Positions 1-9,165 of a stretch of 20,982 nt of DNA are shown in pieces. A program made the translations under genes and the position numbers. The notes below the pieces were generated by a model. It saw only the letters and a program-made list of their open reading frames with translations, was not told where the DNA came from and ran no database searches. The DNA is taken from the NCBI GenBank assembly GCA_013054445.1, contig JAAMPI010001020.1, positions 1-20,982 of the forward strand, in the 5' to 3' direction. This DNA is from Cudoniella acicularis. Its lineage: Eukaryota; Ascomycota; Leotiomycetes; Helotiales; Helotiaceae. Each line of letters starts with the position of its first letter. Positions within the stretch are counted from its first letter, which is position 1.

Positions 1-73
1 TTTATAGAATGGTATAGTGAGCTGTAACCGAAGAGCGTGGCCGCGTGACTTGCCCGCGCTGGTAGAGTATGCG

Positions 74-83
74 ATCACGTGAT
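74..83. repeat. 10-bp palindrome with CACGTG core
   Basis: ATCACGTGAT is a perfect palindrome, followed directly by a second ATCACGT. CACGTG is the E-box core bound by basic helix-loop-helix factors in general. Nothing shows that it is used here. Positions 1-207 hold no other feature I can support. Confidence 0.3.
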
Positions 84-207
84 ATCACGTATTATTTGTT
101 AGCTAGTTCGAGAACCTCATACATAAGTGTGTTCTACACCCTCTATTTTAAGAACCAACTCTGTTCTTACTCTTTAAAATCACACTAGATAGTTGCGATA
201 CGAAACT

Positions 208-555
208 ATGGAGTACCCTCCTCCAGTATCACAACGCCACTTAGAGTATATTAACAAACTACTTGTTGAAGGCTATTACTTGACATCGATATCAAAAATA
301 CAGAGTGCTTACTTCATGAGCATTGTGTGAAAAGGCTTACATGAGTACCACTATCGGTTACGTAAGTTCCTTCCGGGAGAGGTAAGAAGAGGAAGATATG
401 TTCGTAATACTACAAAGCAGAGGAGCGAGGAACGGAGAGAATGAAAGGAGTCAAGTAGTCTGGCGGAAGAAAGGACGAATGGCCAGAAGACGGAAGAAAT
501 ATGAAAGCCGTGGCTAAGCATTCTCCTTAGGAAATGGCTAGGCCTACAAGAGTAA
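208..555 (+). pseudogene. Decayed short reading frame, product unknown
   Basis: A frame opens with ATG at 208 and runs to TAA at 553-555, about 115 codons, interrupted only by three TGA codons at 328-330, 442-444 and 502-504. The start reads MEYPPPVSQRHLEYINKLL, and the rest is rich in Lys, Arg and Glu with a protein-like composition. All three interruptions are TGA, which one C-to-T change makes from CGA (Arg), so a methylated-CpG or RIP-type origin fits. I do not recognise the family. Being next to a repeat, it could be a transposon gene remnant or simply chance. No intron is needed. Confidence 0.35.
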
Positions 556-686
556 TCTACCTTAAGAGATTTAAATTTTTTTTTTTAGGGGCATCTTATT
601 TAGGCTCCCTAGGAGCCGACTTGGTCCCCCCGAACACAGTAGTGTAGAGTTGACAATTTTCGCATAGCAGAACTCAATAGTAACTT

Positions 687-1010
687 AATCATAATTAGTC
701 GCTAGAAGGGAGAGCAGGAACGTGACTGAGCAACCTGAGCACAGGGTAAAGCGAGGGTGAGTAGCGCCTAAGCAAAGCAGCGACGCTGACTAACCGTGTT
801 AGAAGCTACACAGGTTAAGATTCGGCACAGATTACTAACATAATCTCAGACGACAGCTGAGCCCACCAAAGTCCATTTCCGTCTTTGGACCTGAGCAGTC
901 GCCCCTCTAACCTGAGCCGAGGGTGAGCGTTCCTGAGTGCTACCCGAGCATCCTGAGCACTATAAGTAGGGATCCGTTTTGGTACCCTAGCGGCCTGTTT
1001 TAGCTCCCTT
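687..1010 (+). repeat. Interspersed repeat family, copy A
   Basis: About 300 bp here align with 5263-5568 in the same orientation. Shared blocks include AATCATAATTAG, the GAGGGTGAGTAG region, TCCGTCTTTGGACCTGAGCAG and a GGATCC...TGGCTCCCT-like end. In the first 115 bp the differences are nearly all transitions, many C-to-T or G-to-A, as RIP would leave. No coding capacity is visible. It could be a non-autonomous DNA element or part of a larger one. I cannot tell which, because no target-site duplication was found. Confidence 0.75.
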
Positions 1011-1254
1011 GCTACGGTGGTATAACAGCGGTATCCAATTTCGGCTCCGGGGGAAAAATCTGGGATAACAGGGAGCCAGAAGGGATCCCTTGTATTAACT
1101 AAGAAACTTGTCGCCGGTTTATAATAAGGGGACCAAAACAGGCTGTCAGGAGGCTAAAACGTAGCCCTGATTATAGGGTTCAGGCAGCAGTCAGGCTATG
1201 CTCAGGAATGCTTACCTCGGCTCAGGTAAAAGCAGCAACTGCTCACGTCCAAAA
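884..1254. repeat. Large imperfect inverted repeat (arms about 128 bp)
   Basis: The distal part of copy A (884-1010) reappears in reverse complement at 1126-1254 (copy C), leaving a spacer of about 115 bp. Recognisable pairs are TTGGACCTGAGCAG with CTGCTCACGTCCAA, CCTGAGCCGAGG with CCTCGGCTCAGG, and GCCTGTTTTAGCTCCCTT with AAGGGGACCAAAACAGGC. The spacer carries GGGAGCCAGAAGGGATCCC, the reverse complement of the end of copy B. This is either two copies inserted tail to tail or a foldback element. Confidence 0.7.
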
Positions 1255-1546
1255 AAATTTAATATAAAGTTGACAGGTATTAGCAGCTGTTTTATGCTAC
1301 GATTGTTCAACTTTGACCTCGAAAAGGCGTGGAGTAACAAGGACCGCAGCTTAAACGTGGTGTCAGCGTGTGGCTTTCCGGAACCCACCTTATTTGACAT
1401 AGAAGCGAGTTGTCTCCTAAGGTAGAATATGTGCTTTTGGGCTTTAATCAAAACTCTTTACGACAACGGAATCTACTCAACAAGCATTGCCTTGTCTAAA
1501 ATATTTTCGTGTCCTCTTGTCTTGCTTTTAAACCAACCTTAGAAGC

Positions 1547-4496
1547 ATAGACCCGCTGTCAGCTCTCGGTATTGCTGCATCTATTGCGTAGTTCCTTCAA
1601 TTTAGTAGCAGCCTCGTCTCGAAGTCTTGTGAAATTTATTCCTATAGGGCACTTTTGGGTCATGCGGATCTTGAGAGTGCTATGAAGCGCTTCATTCAGC
1701 TGATTGATAGTATCAAAACCTCGCTGGGGGAGCTGGAGGTGTTAGGACTACTCTCTTCAGATTCAAAGGCGCTCGAAGTGATTTGTGGGAACTACATGGA
1801 ATTGTCGCAGGAACTTCTAATGAGACTGGAGGATTTTCGAATAAACGGCAATCACAGCTCTAGAAAATGGAAAAGCTTCAGACAGGCACTAAAAAGTGTC
1901 TGCTCAACGACCAAGATTGATGGAATTGCTATGAGACTCGAAAAATATCAGGACGAGCTAAACTTGCACCTTGTCACATCTATCAAGTTAGTATCTCTTT
2001 GAATAGTCTGTTCGAATAGGGTGAGAGCATGACTGATTTTTGAGCAGCAAAAAGGCCGACGCATTGGCACTCCAAAACGATGAGTCAGTAGAAGCTTTAA
2101 ATAGACATGAGCAAAGAACCATCAAAGAGCTACTTCAGAGTCGCGATGTACTCCGAAGAGAGATCGAGCAACAGAGTGAGGCTATCATCCAATCAAACGG
2201 CCAATATCATGCTAATATGCGCGACTCTGTCTTAATGGCCTTGGGAGAGGCACAATCAAGTGAGATAAGATTGCTACAAAGTCTTCGATTCCCCACAATG
2301 GGCAATCGTTATGTAGAAATCTCAGAAGCTCACCGACAGACGTTCAGATGGATTTTTGAAGATCCACTCCCCCTTAATTGTGGATGGAGTAACTTTGCAG
2401 AATGGTTGGAGAATGGTCGTGGAGTGTATTGGATCAATGGCAAGGCTGGTTCTGGAAAGTCGACATTGATGAGGTATATATTTGATAGCGAAACGACGAG
2501 GTGGCATCTAAGAAAGTGGGCAAAAGACCTAGAACCTGGGATAGCTGGATTTTTCTTCTGGAATAGCGGCTCGCTAGAACAAAGATCGCAGACCGGTTTA
2601 TTTCGGTCTTTGCTTTTCCAGGCATTACACCAACGCCCGGATCTAGTACGCAGTATTTTCCCCGATGAGTGGGCTAGGAATTCCTCCGTTCTGGCAAATG
2701 CCAAGAGTTTGACCTGGGACTGGTCTTTACCAGCCTTAAAAGAAGCCTTTAAACGATGGATAAATTTTGCTCCTACAACATCAAAACTATGCTTCTTTAT
2801 CGACGGTTAAGACGAGTACGATGGAGACCAGGAGGAAATTGCTGAGTTTTTTAAGGATATATCGTCTTCATCTTCACCCAACGTCAAAATCTGTGTATCA
2901 AGTAGACCCTGGGTTGTTTTTGATGAGGCTTTCAGAACCTTACCCAGTCTACGCTTGCAGGATCTAACGCTACACGACATCACAGCTTACGTTGCGGATG
3001 AGCTTCAAGGTCATCGACGAATGAAAATACTCGCGAAGGCTGAGCCAAAGCATGCGGCAGATTTAGTAGACGAAATTGTGACGAAGGCTTCTGGTGTCTT
3101 TTTGTGGGTCATACTGGTTGTTAGATCTCTTTTGGGCGGCTTAAGAAATGGAGACGACGTTAACGACCTCCGAAGACGACTTCAGGATCTCCCCCCCGAC
3201 CTCGCATCTCTGTATGAACATATGATGATTCATGTGGAGCAGATATATAGGGGACAGGCTTCTCGGACATTTCAAATATTCTATGCTATGGCTGGCGTGG
3301 ATCCAGCAGTCGTCGCCTTCAAACTGGATCTAGCAATCACAGCAAATTTACGCCTTGCCAGAGAGTGCAATCTGGGTCCTCAGACCGAAGCCGAAGTGGT
3401 TTCGAGATGTGACTGGCTAGATGTTCATTTGAAAACCCGTTGTGCCGGGTTAATTGAGATTCATCGCACTGAGGGCTATGCGTCAAAAGTAACTTATATG
3501 CACAGGACGGTCAAAGAATTTCTCGAAACAGAGGAGGTGCGAAAAGCGCTGCTGAAAGCCACAACTCCGGAATTTGACCCAAATGTTTCGGTGATCATAT
3601 CATGCATTGTCATGATAAAAAGGTCGAATTCAGATACATCTACTCAATTGGGCTTCGGAATTTCCCTTGGTGACCTTGCTCTTTGGTCTTGCGTCACTCG
3701 GGCAATGGCATATGCCCGAAAAGCAGACGAATCTGGCAACAGGTCTTACATACGTGTGCTGGATATACTTGAAGAGACTGGAATTCGCTTTGGTAGACAG
3801 AACACTTCTGTTCTTGATCATGATGAACTTCACAAATCTGGTGGTTTCTATGCGAAGAACCTATTTCAAGAGGCAATCCACTACGGCCTTTGCTCTTACG
3901 CTGAGACGAAGTTGAAAATTGGGAGATCAATATCCTCAGGGCCACAAGAGATTCCTTTGCTGTTTCATGCCCTCCATATTGATGCAAACATTCCAATTCG
4001 CAGTGAGATAGTGGAAGTATTGCTACGATATGGGGCAGATCCTAACCAACTTTGGAATGGGTATAGTCCATGGCAGCAAGCCCTGTCTATGGTCCACAAG
4101 ACACAGTGGAGGTTTAAATTTAGTGATGTTGACAAAACCTCTTCCAGTACTCTCAAGAATTGGGCACATATATTCAAACTTCTGCTTGAATATGGGGCAA
4201 GCCCTTTCACAACCTGCAAGATGAACCACAAAGTCTGTCAAGGGAACACCCATGATAGAAACTCAGGTACGGCTCCGCACTCGGTTAGGGCTGTAATCAT
4301 CGATGTCTTCGACCATTGGCTTCCATTCGAAGGAGCAGAATTAAGGCTTTTATTAGACGAGCAGGCTGCCATGGGAAAAGGGCGGACAATTACAGATATC
4401 CCTAGAGGTTCCGTTAGAGCAGCAGCGGCAAGGAACAGGCCAAAAGAGCTTGAAGAGGAAGGACCAAGGAAACGTGTGAGACTTTGTAGAAGATAA
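1547..4496 (+). pseudogene. NACHT NTPase (STAND/NLR-like) with DUF7791-type region, decayed
   Basis: The product would be a fungal NLR-like signal-transducing NTPase of about 960 residues. The N-terminal region matches the fungal STAND N-terminal domain by eye (frame includes SALGIAASIA). The P-loop GKAGSGKST is near 2439-2465, Walker B FFIDG...DEYDGD near 2790-2825 and SSRPW near 2900. A DUF7791-like stretch ends in YMHRTVKEFLE, two weak ankyrin-like units (VEVLLRYGADPN, FKLLLEYGASPF) follow, and the C-terminus is basic. One intron at 1987-2047 (GT...CAG, 61 nt, phase 2) joins the exons in frame, giving 963 codons. Three lesions break it: the expected ATG at 1547 reads ATA, TAG lies at 1589-1591 where CAG would fit, and TAA at 2808-2810 interrupts Walker B. 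There are no frameshifts, so decay is recent or limited. The first internal ATG (1682) could start only a truncated product ending at 2810. Confidence 0.85.
1987..2047 (+). other. Intron in the first NLR relic
   Basis: GTTAGT donor and CAG acceptor, 61 nt, phase 2. Removing it restores continuity between the N-terminal helical domain and the segment reading KKADALALQND. A competing acceptor 3 nt upstream (2043-2044) keeps the same frame and adds one residue. Confidence 0.7.
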
Positions 4497-5262
4497 CTGC
4501 ACCGGAAGGTTGGCATTAGGCAGGATTGAGAAACCTATTAGTCTCTTAGAATGTTATCACTCCTAATATATATTGGAGAAGAAAGGTGTCAATAGGTGGG
4601 AAAGCACCTTGCATAAGCATACAGCGCCGTGAACGGTACGGAGCTTTTCTGGCACGAATTGCAATATCGAAAACCATTTTGAAGAGACTTCGACTACTAT
4701 ATCCTCAGTAGACAGGACAGATAAGTCTGATAACTCCACTCTTGAATTGTCCTGGAGGGAGTTTTTTTTTTTAGCTATGCTAGTAATCATAGGTAGATAC
4801 TAATTAGGCTCCTCTTTACAGACGAATCAAATAGCCCTTCTAATTCGTAATTCGTTCTCGAGAATATTATATACAGATATAATAAACGATGTATTCGTCT
4901 CTAAAATAAGCTAAAGCCTTTAATCTTTTAACGTATTGTAATAATATTAATGCTAAAGTTATTACTTATAATTTAGATTCTCGAGTTAAGCTATAGCGGA
5001 AAAGTAAAAAATTCCAAGGCCTGGATGATCTAGCTGAAATGTAGAGTGAGGGTTTTTAAAAGAATAATAAGTTGAAGTGAAAAGAGAGTGAGTTTCGTAG
5101 TTGTACTTGAGGCTGTCCACTATGGTCAATGATAATTAGTGGACGACAAAAAGACCTTGTATGTTAGCTGTACGGCCAAAGATTTGGACCAAAAGTGATT
5201 TAGGAGTGCCTTGCGCCCGGTATCGCCTGAATGCATGCAATGATAGGTGTCACTGGTAAATA
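4497..5262. other. AT-rich intergenic stretch
   Basis: This follows the first NLR relic and holds no gene I can support. 4757-4768 is a T-run. 4780-5000 is strongly AT-rich with scattered TTAATA and TATAAT words, as expected of heavily mutated repeat DNA. The sequence near 4826 (CAGACGAAT) recurs as a reverse complement near 4892 (ATTCGTCT), a weak inverted pair. Confidence 0.4.
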
Positions 5263-5568
5263 AATCATAATTAGTTACTAGAAGAAAAAACAGGAATATA
5301 ACCGAGTAACCTGAACGGAGGGTGAGGCGAGGGTGAGTAGGGCCTAAGCAGAGCGGCAACGCTGATTAACCACGTTCGAAGCGAATTCGAAAAATTGTCG
5401 TCTGAAATTACTAATATAATCTGCGCCGAAACTGGACCTCTCCAAAGTCCACTTCCGTCTTTGGACCTGAGCAGTTGCTGCTCTAACCTGAGCCCTGAGC
5501 CCTGAGCATGCTGATGAGTCAGCTGGATCATGCTCAGCTGGTGCAGGGGGATCCTCTTCTGGCTCCCT
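5263..5568 (+). repeat. Interspersed repeat family, copy B
   Basis: Second direct copy of the 687-1010 repeat, about 4.6 kb downstream, so the first NLR relic lies between two copies. It ends with GGATCCTCTTCTGGCTCCCT, whose reverse complement also occurs near 1072-1090. Relative to copy A it is poorer in G and C over the first 60 bp (for example a run of G-to-A changes near 5281-5288), consistent with RIP acting on duplicated DNA. Confidence 0.75.
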
Positions 5569-5938
5569 GAAGAATCGGTTACAGTTTCTATGTTATCAAA
5601 ATATAAAATTTTCTAATGCCTGTTAGTCTAGAAGCCGCTCCAAGCTCCTTCCTGTGGAACATCGATACTTCAATACAAAGGATATCTAGATGGGTCGGGT
5701 ATTGCAGTTGCCTCTCCCCCTTACCATCTCAGCTCTTTCGTCTTCGCTACATATCTTTCCTTGAATAAAGCAAGAGTTTCCTCATGCGTCTCTACCCATC
5801 TTACCTCATTCCATGGCCTACACTATATCTTGGATATGTTTTGTTTTACTATAATTTGGATTTTCTGATATTTTGTGGTGGTTAATGAATATCAGCCACT
5901 CATTTTTATCTACGCCCACCATGTCACAGAACGCATCT
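5569..5938. other. 3' flank of the monooxygenase gene, no gene
   Basis: About 370 bp between repeat copy B and the stop codon of the minus-strand monooxygenase. It should hold that gene's 3' untranslated region and polyadenylation signals. I see no convincing motif beyond general AT richness (for example near 5830-5890), and no coding sequence. Confidence 0.4.
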
Positions 5939-7888
5939 CTACGTCCTCACCTCAACCCCCCATAAATTGCCCTCGGCACGCCATGCCTCAACATAGTTCG
6001 AATAATCCTCACCAGAACCCCAGCCTCCCGATCTTGCCATGATCACCCGCCGCTCTGGCGGTACGCGGTCGATCGCGCCCTCGAGATTGAAATAGCTCGG
6101 TGTACAACCCATCATAGCAGCGCCCCGTGTCGCCCCTCGTATCATTACCTGCGTGGCCCAGTCCTCCGCCGCAGCCTTCGTGGGCGTCACGGCGAAAGAC
6201 TTCCCAGCAGCCCGGAGCTTCGCTTCTTTCAGGATGTATGCGCAGTGTTTAGCCATCGCATCAACACAGAAGAGGTAATTCGGGCTGTTGGGTGCTTGCT
6301 GAAGACCGAAAAGGAAGAGATTGGGGAAGTTATGATCGAGGACGCCGTGGAATGTTGACGGGCCGTGAGCCGCCCATTCTTGGCTCATCGGGCCATTCGG
6401 GCCCGTGATGGTCAGATTCGCTTTCTCGGCAGGCGTGCCAGCAAAAGGCGAGCGGAAGCCCGTCGCGAAGATGATCACGTCAACGGGGCATTTCTGGTCG
6501 CCGATGACGATGGAGTCCGCAGTCAGGCTGTCGGGACCTTTGCCGCCGGTGTCGACAAGCGCCACATTGTCGCGGTTAAACGCAGACAGGTACTCGTCGT
6601 GGAAGCAGGGACGCTTGCACCACGTCGGATACCATGCTTGGAGCTTCTCCGCAACGGCTGGATCCCGGACGACTTGGGCTGCGCGTGCTCGGGCTGCGGC
6701 TTGGCGTGGGAGATCGATGGCGCGGAGCTTCCTCATGTATGCGGGGATTTCCTCGGCTGTTTGCGGGCGCTCGGAGAACGCATACCCCAGCACCGCAGTC
6801 AAGCCGACCGCGCGTGTCCATTCGTCGTCGACGAGGTTGATAGAAGGCTGCGCGGCAATCGTGAGGTGCTGGTGGAAATTTCGGATGCGCTCACGCTGCC
6901 ATCCGGGGACATTCGCGACCTCTTTCCTGAACCATTCGGGATCAGTCTCTCGCTGGTCGCGGCGAAAGACGTTGGAGGGCGTGCGCTGGACAACATAGAG
7001 CTGCTTTGCCCAGCGCGCGACCTGCGGAACAATCTGGACAGCGGTTGCTCCTGTCCCAATGATCGCGACTCGTTTGTCCTTGAGCTTTTCGAGTGATGCG
7101 TCGGTTGGCGATCCGCCTGTGACTGAATAGTCCCAGCGCGCTGTGTGGAACATTTCGCCTTGGTAGTCTAGAATACCAGGCAAGCCAGGCAGCTTGGGCC
7201 AATTGAGCACCCCGTTCACCATAGCCACGAACTGTGAGCGGATGTTGAGGGTCTGCGGCGGCTCTCCTTTGCGTCTCTGCGTGAGCTGCACTTGCCACTC
7301 CTTCGTCTCTTCATCCCACACTAGCTTCTCGGCTTTGGTCTGAAAGACGGCGCTTCCGGCAACGTTGTATTTTTCTGCGATCAGGTTGGCGTAATTGCGG
7401 ATCTCTTCTCCGACAGAATAGCGGTGTTTGGGAATATAACCCGTTTCCTCAAGAAGAGGAAGGTAACAATAGCTCTCGATGTCACACATCAATCCGGGAT
7501 ATCGATTATAGTACCATGTGCCGCCAAAGCCACCCCCGCTCTCGACGATGCGAAGATCTTCAGGTTGGATGCCCGCCTCAATCATACGCACTGCATATAG
7601 CAATCCACCGAAGCCGCCACCGAGGATGAGTATCTGGGTACGGTTGTTGGGGAATTGTGTCTTGACGTCCTTGACTAAAGGTTCATCGACCCATGGATCC
7701 TCTCCGAATTTCTGGAACTTCTCGGAGAGGGAAATATCGACAAATTGGTCGATGCCCTCATCACGTAATCGCTTTGAGCGCTCCTCGCCGTAGCGTTTCT
7801 CGACTTGCAATTCGTCAACTCCTATGACGTCCTCGGCGTTGGAAGCCTGGGTGGCTTCCGTGACCGCGAGGCTGCTGAGGGCAGACAT
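5939..7888 (-). CDS. Baeyer-Villiger monooxygenase (flavin-dependent, type I)
   Basis: A single uninterrupted 649-residue frame encodes a class B flavoprotein monooxygenase. Such enzymes use FAD, NADPH and oxygen to turn ketones into esters or lactones. The first Rossmann motif GGGFGG is at residues 90-95, the long BVMO motif GGTWYYNRYPG at 122-132, the fingerprint YQGEMFHTARW at 242-252, the second Rossmann motif GTGATA at 278-283, and DVIIFATGF at 470-478. Length and the N-terminal extension before the FAD site fit the larger cyclopentadecanone or phenylacetone monooxygenase type. The start is the ATG at 7886-7888; a GTG one codon earlier is less likely. There is no signal peptide and no intron. 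It is visibly GC-richer than its flanks and has no nonsense changes. The substrate cannot be read from sequence, and no biosynthetic partner gene lies nearby. Confidence 0.95.
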   Translation of the reverse strand: MSALSSLAVTEATQASNAEDVIGVDELQVEKRYGEERSKRLRDEGIDQFVDISLSEKFQKFGEDPWVDEPLVKDVKTQFPNNRTQILILGGGFGGLLYAVRMIEAGIQPEDLRIVESGGGFGGTWYYNRYPGLMCDIESYCYLPLLEETGYIPKHRYSVGEEIRNYANLIAEKYNVAGSAVFQTKAEKLVWDEETKEWQVQLTQRRKGEPPQTLNIRSQFVAMVNGVLNWPKLPGLPGILDYQGEMFHTARWDYSVTGGSPTDASLEKLKDKRVAIIGTGATAVQIVPQVARWAKQLYVVQRTPSNVFRRDQRETDPEWFRKEVANVPGWQRERIRNFHQHLTIAAQPSINLVDDEWTRAVGLTAVLGYAFSERPQTAEEIPAYMRKLRAIDLPRQAAARARAAQVVRDPAVAEKLQAWYPTWCKRPCFHDEYLSAFNRDNVALVDTGGKGPDSLTADSIVIGDQKCPVDVIIFATGFRSPFAGTPAEKANLTITGPNGPMSQEWAAHGPSTFHGVLDHNFPNLFLFGLQQAPNSPNYLFCVDAMAKHCAYILKEAKLRAAGKSFAVTPTKAAAEDWATQVMIRGATRGAAMMGCTPSYFNLEGAIDRVPPERRVIMARSGGWGSGEDYSNYVEAWRAEGNLWGVEVRT

Positions 7889-8338
7889 CACAAGCGTAAG
7901 AAAGATGAGATGGCGATTAAGTCAAGATGAAAGATAAAATGTCCCTAGAGTCTCAGCGTTAGTCTTATTGTTATATCTCTCGGCCGCAAGACTTACACCT
8001 ATTGGTAATACTCTCAAAGGTTACTCACTCGTAAAAACTAAAAAAGCAAAGGAGAACAAAGGGGTAAGTAATATGGGCTGAGGAGTCTGGACCGGGAGTT
8101 CTGAAAAGAAACCCTCCGGTAAGGTACGGAGTATCAGCGCATAGTAGCTCGGCATGTTCGCGCCCCGAGTCTCTAGTAAATCCGAGTTATTAGAAGAAAG
8201 AATTCAATACTCGTACTCTACCGTCTCGAAGTCCGACATGTCCCGGGACAGGTCAAATTCACAGTCCGACTGTCCGCAATTTCGACTAATAAGTTAAGGC
8301 GGTGAAGGCCAAATAAACACCCCGCACCACACTATCCA
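7889..8338. other. Upstream region of the monooxygenase, no gene
   Basis: This 450-bp stretch should contain the promoter of the minus-strand monooxygenase. I see no clear TATA box on that strand. It contains a perfect 12-bp palindrome (8239-8250) flanked by a repeated GTCCGAC (8231 and 8264 region). No coding sequence is supported. Confidence 0.4.
8239..8250. repeat. Perfect palindrome TGTCCCGGGACA
   Basis: A 12-bp perfect palindrome about 350 bp upstream of the monooxygenase start. Palindromes with CGG/CCG half-sites are typical of binuclear zinc-cluster regulators, but the spacing here (CCCGGG, zero gap) is not diagnostic. It may be chance. Confidence 0.35.
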
Positions 8339-8580
8339 TAGCTCTCGCCATAAGTAGGCTCTCGTGCGTGGTACGTATAGGCTCTCGATTGACTGCTAGC
8401 TGTGAGTGCTAGCTGCGAGTACGTTGTGAGTGCGCTGTGGGAGCTGGATGTGAGTGCGTTGTGAGAGCTGCGAGTGCCACGACGTGCGCTATGAGAGCGC
8501 GCTGTGAGTACTGTGAGTACTACGAGTACTGTGCGGTAGGCTCTCGAGTATAGTAGGCTCTCGAGTATAGCCTCTTGTAG
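8339..8580. repeat. Imperfect low-complexity satellite (GAGTGC/GCTGTGAG and GGCTCTCG words)
   Basis: GCTGTGAGTGC-like and GAGAGCTGCGAG-like words recur at short irregular intervals. GGCTCTCG occurs four times, at both ends of the block (near 8357, 8379, 8530 and 8549). Variants such as GTGAGTGCG, GTGGGAGC, GTGAGAGC and GTGAGTAC suggest a decayed tandem array. No gene lies here. Confidence 0.6.
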
Positions 8581-8802
8581 TAAGTAGGTAGGAGGGGGAG
8601 TTGGAGAGGTATCGCGGGGTAGCTGGCAGAATTGTCCTTATCGACCAAAATTAGAGACAGACTGTTAAAACTTACTGTCCGGAGTAGACTGCGTGATGGG
8701 TACCCGTACACGGACCAGTTAGTCTATACCTAGCCGTGCGTCAAGTAAAGCCCTAAGGGTTTTTTTAATAAATATCGTATTTTCGTAATTGTCACAGACC
8801 TG

Positions 8803-8856
8803 GTTTGACGCGTCTCCCTCACCTGACGCGTCCCCCTTACCTGACGCGTCCCCCTT
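8803..8856. repeat. Three tandem 18-bp repeats, ACCTGACGCGTCCCCCTT
   Basis: Units start at 8803, 8821 and 8839. The second and third are identical; the first differs at three positions (GT for AC, T for C, C for T). Each carries ACGCGT, the core of the yeast MluI cell-cycle box. They lie about 40 bp upstream of a TATA box in what looks like an LTR promoter, where short tandem repeats often act as enhancers. Function here is inference. Confidence 0.8.
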
Positions 8857-8892
8857 GTCACGTGTCCTAGTCCGTGCTAGACTCACCTCCTG

Positions 8893-8900
8893 TATATAAG
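8893..8900 (+). promoter_or_regulatory. TATA box in an LTR-like segment
   Basis: TATATAAG follows the tandem repeats and precedes GGCCCCTTCAGGGCC, a short hairpin, and then the pyrimidine-rich CTCTTCTTCTCTCC. This order is typical of the U3/R part of an LTR. The expected start site would be about 8920-8930. Confidence 0.45.
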
Positions 8901-8918
8901 GCCCCTTCAGGGCCACCT

Positions 8919-9022
8919 CTCTTCTTCTCTCCTTAGCTTAGTTTCTTTGTTAATACAGCACCTTCTTGCAAATACGTCCCTACGTGACGTCAGGGCCCTA
9001 GTGCCTTTGCAGAGCTGTAACA
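8919..9022 (+). repeat. LTR-like repeat segment, copy 1
   Basis: About 104 bp, repeated at 9309-9411. Both run from CTTCTTCTCTCCTTAGCTTAG through AATACAGCACCTTCTT and ACGTGACGTCAGGGCCCTAGTGCC to GTAACA. An end in TAACA is common for copia-type LTRs, and a TGTTA at 8663 would give an LTR of about 360 bp. No matching target-site duplication was found. This is most likely a solo LTR or LTR fragment. Confidence 0.65.
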
Positions 9023-9148
9023 TAAGTAAAGATAATCAAAGTATGATATAAGATTGCTATAAAAGGTTAAGTACACAGCTCCTATCTAGTAAGGAAATCC
9101 CTTTGCTTATATAGATCCCTAAACCCTAAGGATAGCTTACCTAGTCGT

Positions 9149-9165
9149 GGCTATCCTGGATAGCC
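9149..9165. repeat. 17-bp hairpin GGCTATCC-T-GGATAGCC
   Basis: A perfect 8-bp stem around a single base, between the two LTR-like copies. The word GGATAG also precedes it (9130). The role is unknown; it may be a remnant of an element end. Confidence 0.45.

Larger units (their letters stand above)
556..1546. other. Intergenic stretch made largely of repeat
   Basis: Before the first NLR relic this stretch holds a T-run near 575-586, a GGCTCCCTAGGAGCC palindrome near 603, repeat copies A (687-1010) and C (1126-1254) listed separately, and unique sequence at 1255-1546. The last 100 bases are pyrimidine-rich and would have been the promoter or leader of the relic. The small frames across 1198-1451 look like chance. 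Confidence 0.5.

Noticed and set aside
1198..1451. Opposed short open frames on both strands
   Set aside because: They overlap repeat copy C, have no protein-like features and are mutually exclusive.
6365..7096. 243-residue open frame on the plus strand, antisense to the monooxygenase
   Set aside because: It lies wholly opposite a well-supported gene with complete motifs. GC-rich coding sequence often leaves long antisense frames, and its translation has no recognisable domain.
9118..9128. Telomere-like TAAACCCTAAGG
   Set aside because: Only about one and a half units are present, with no array, so it is not a telomere or a convincing interstitial telomeric repeat.
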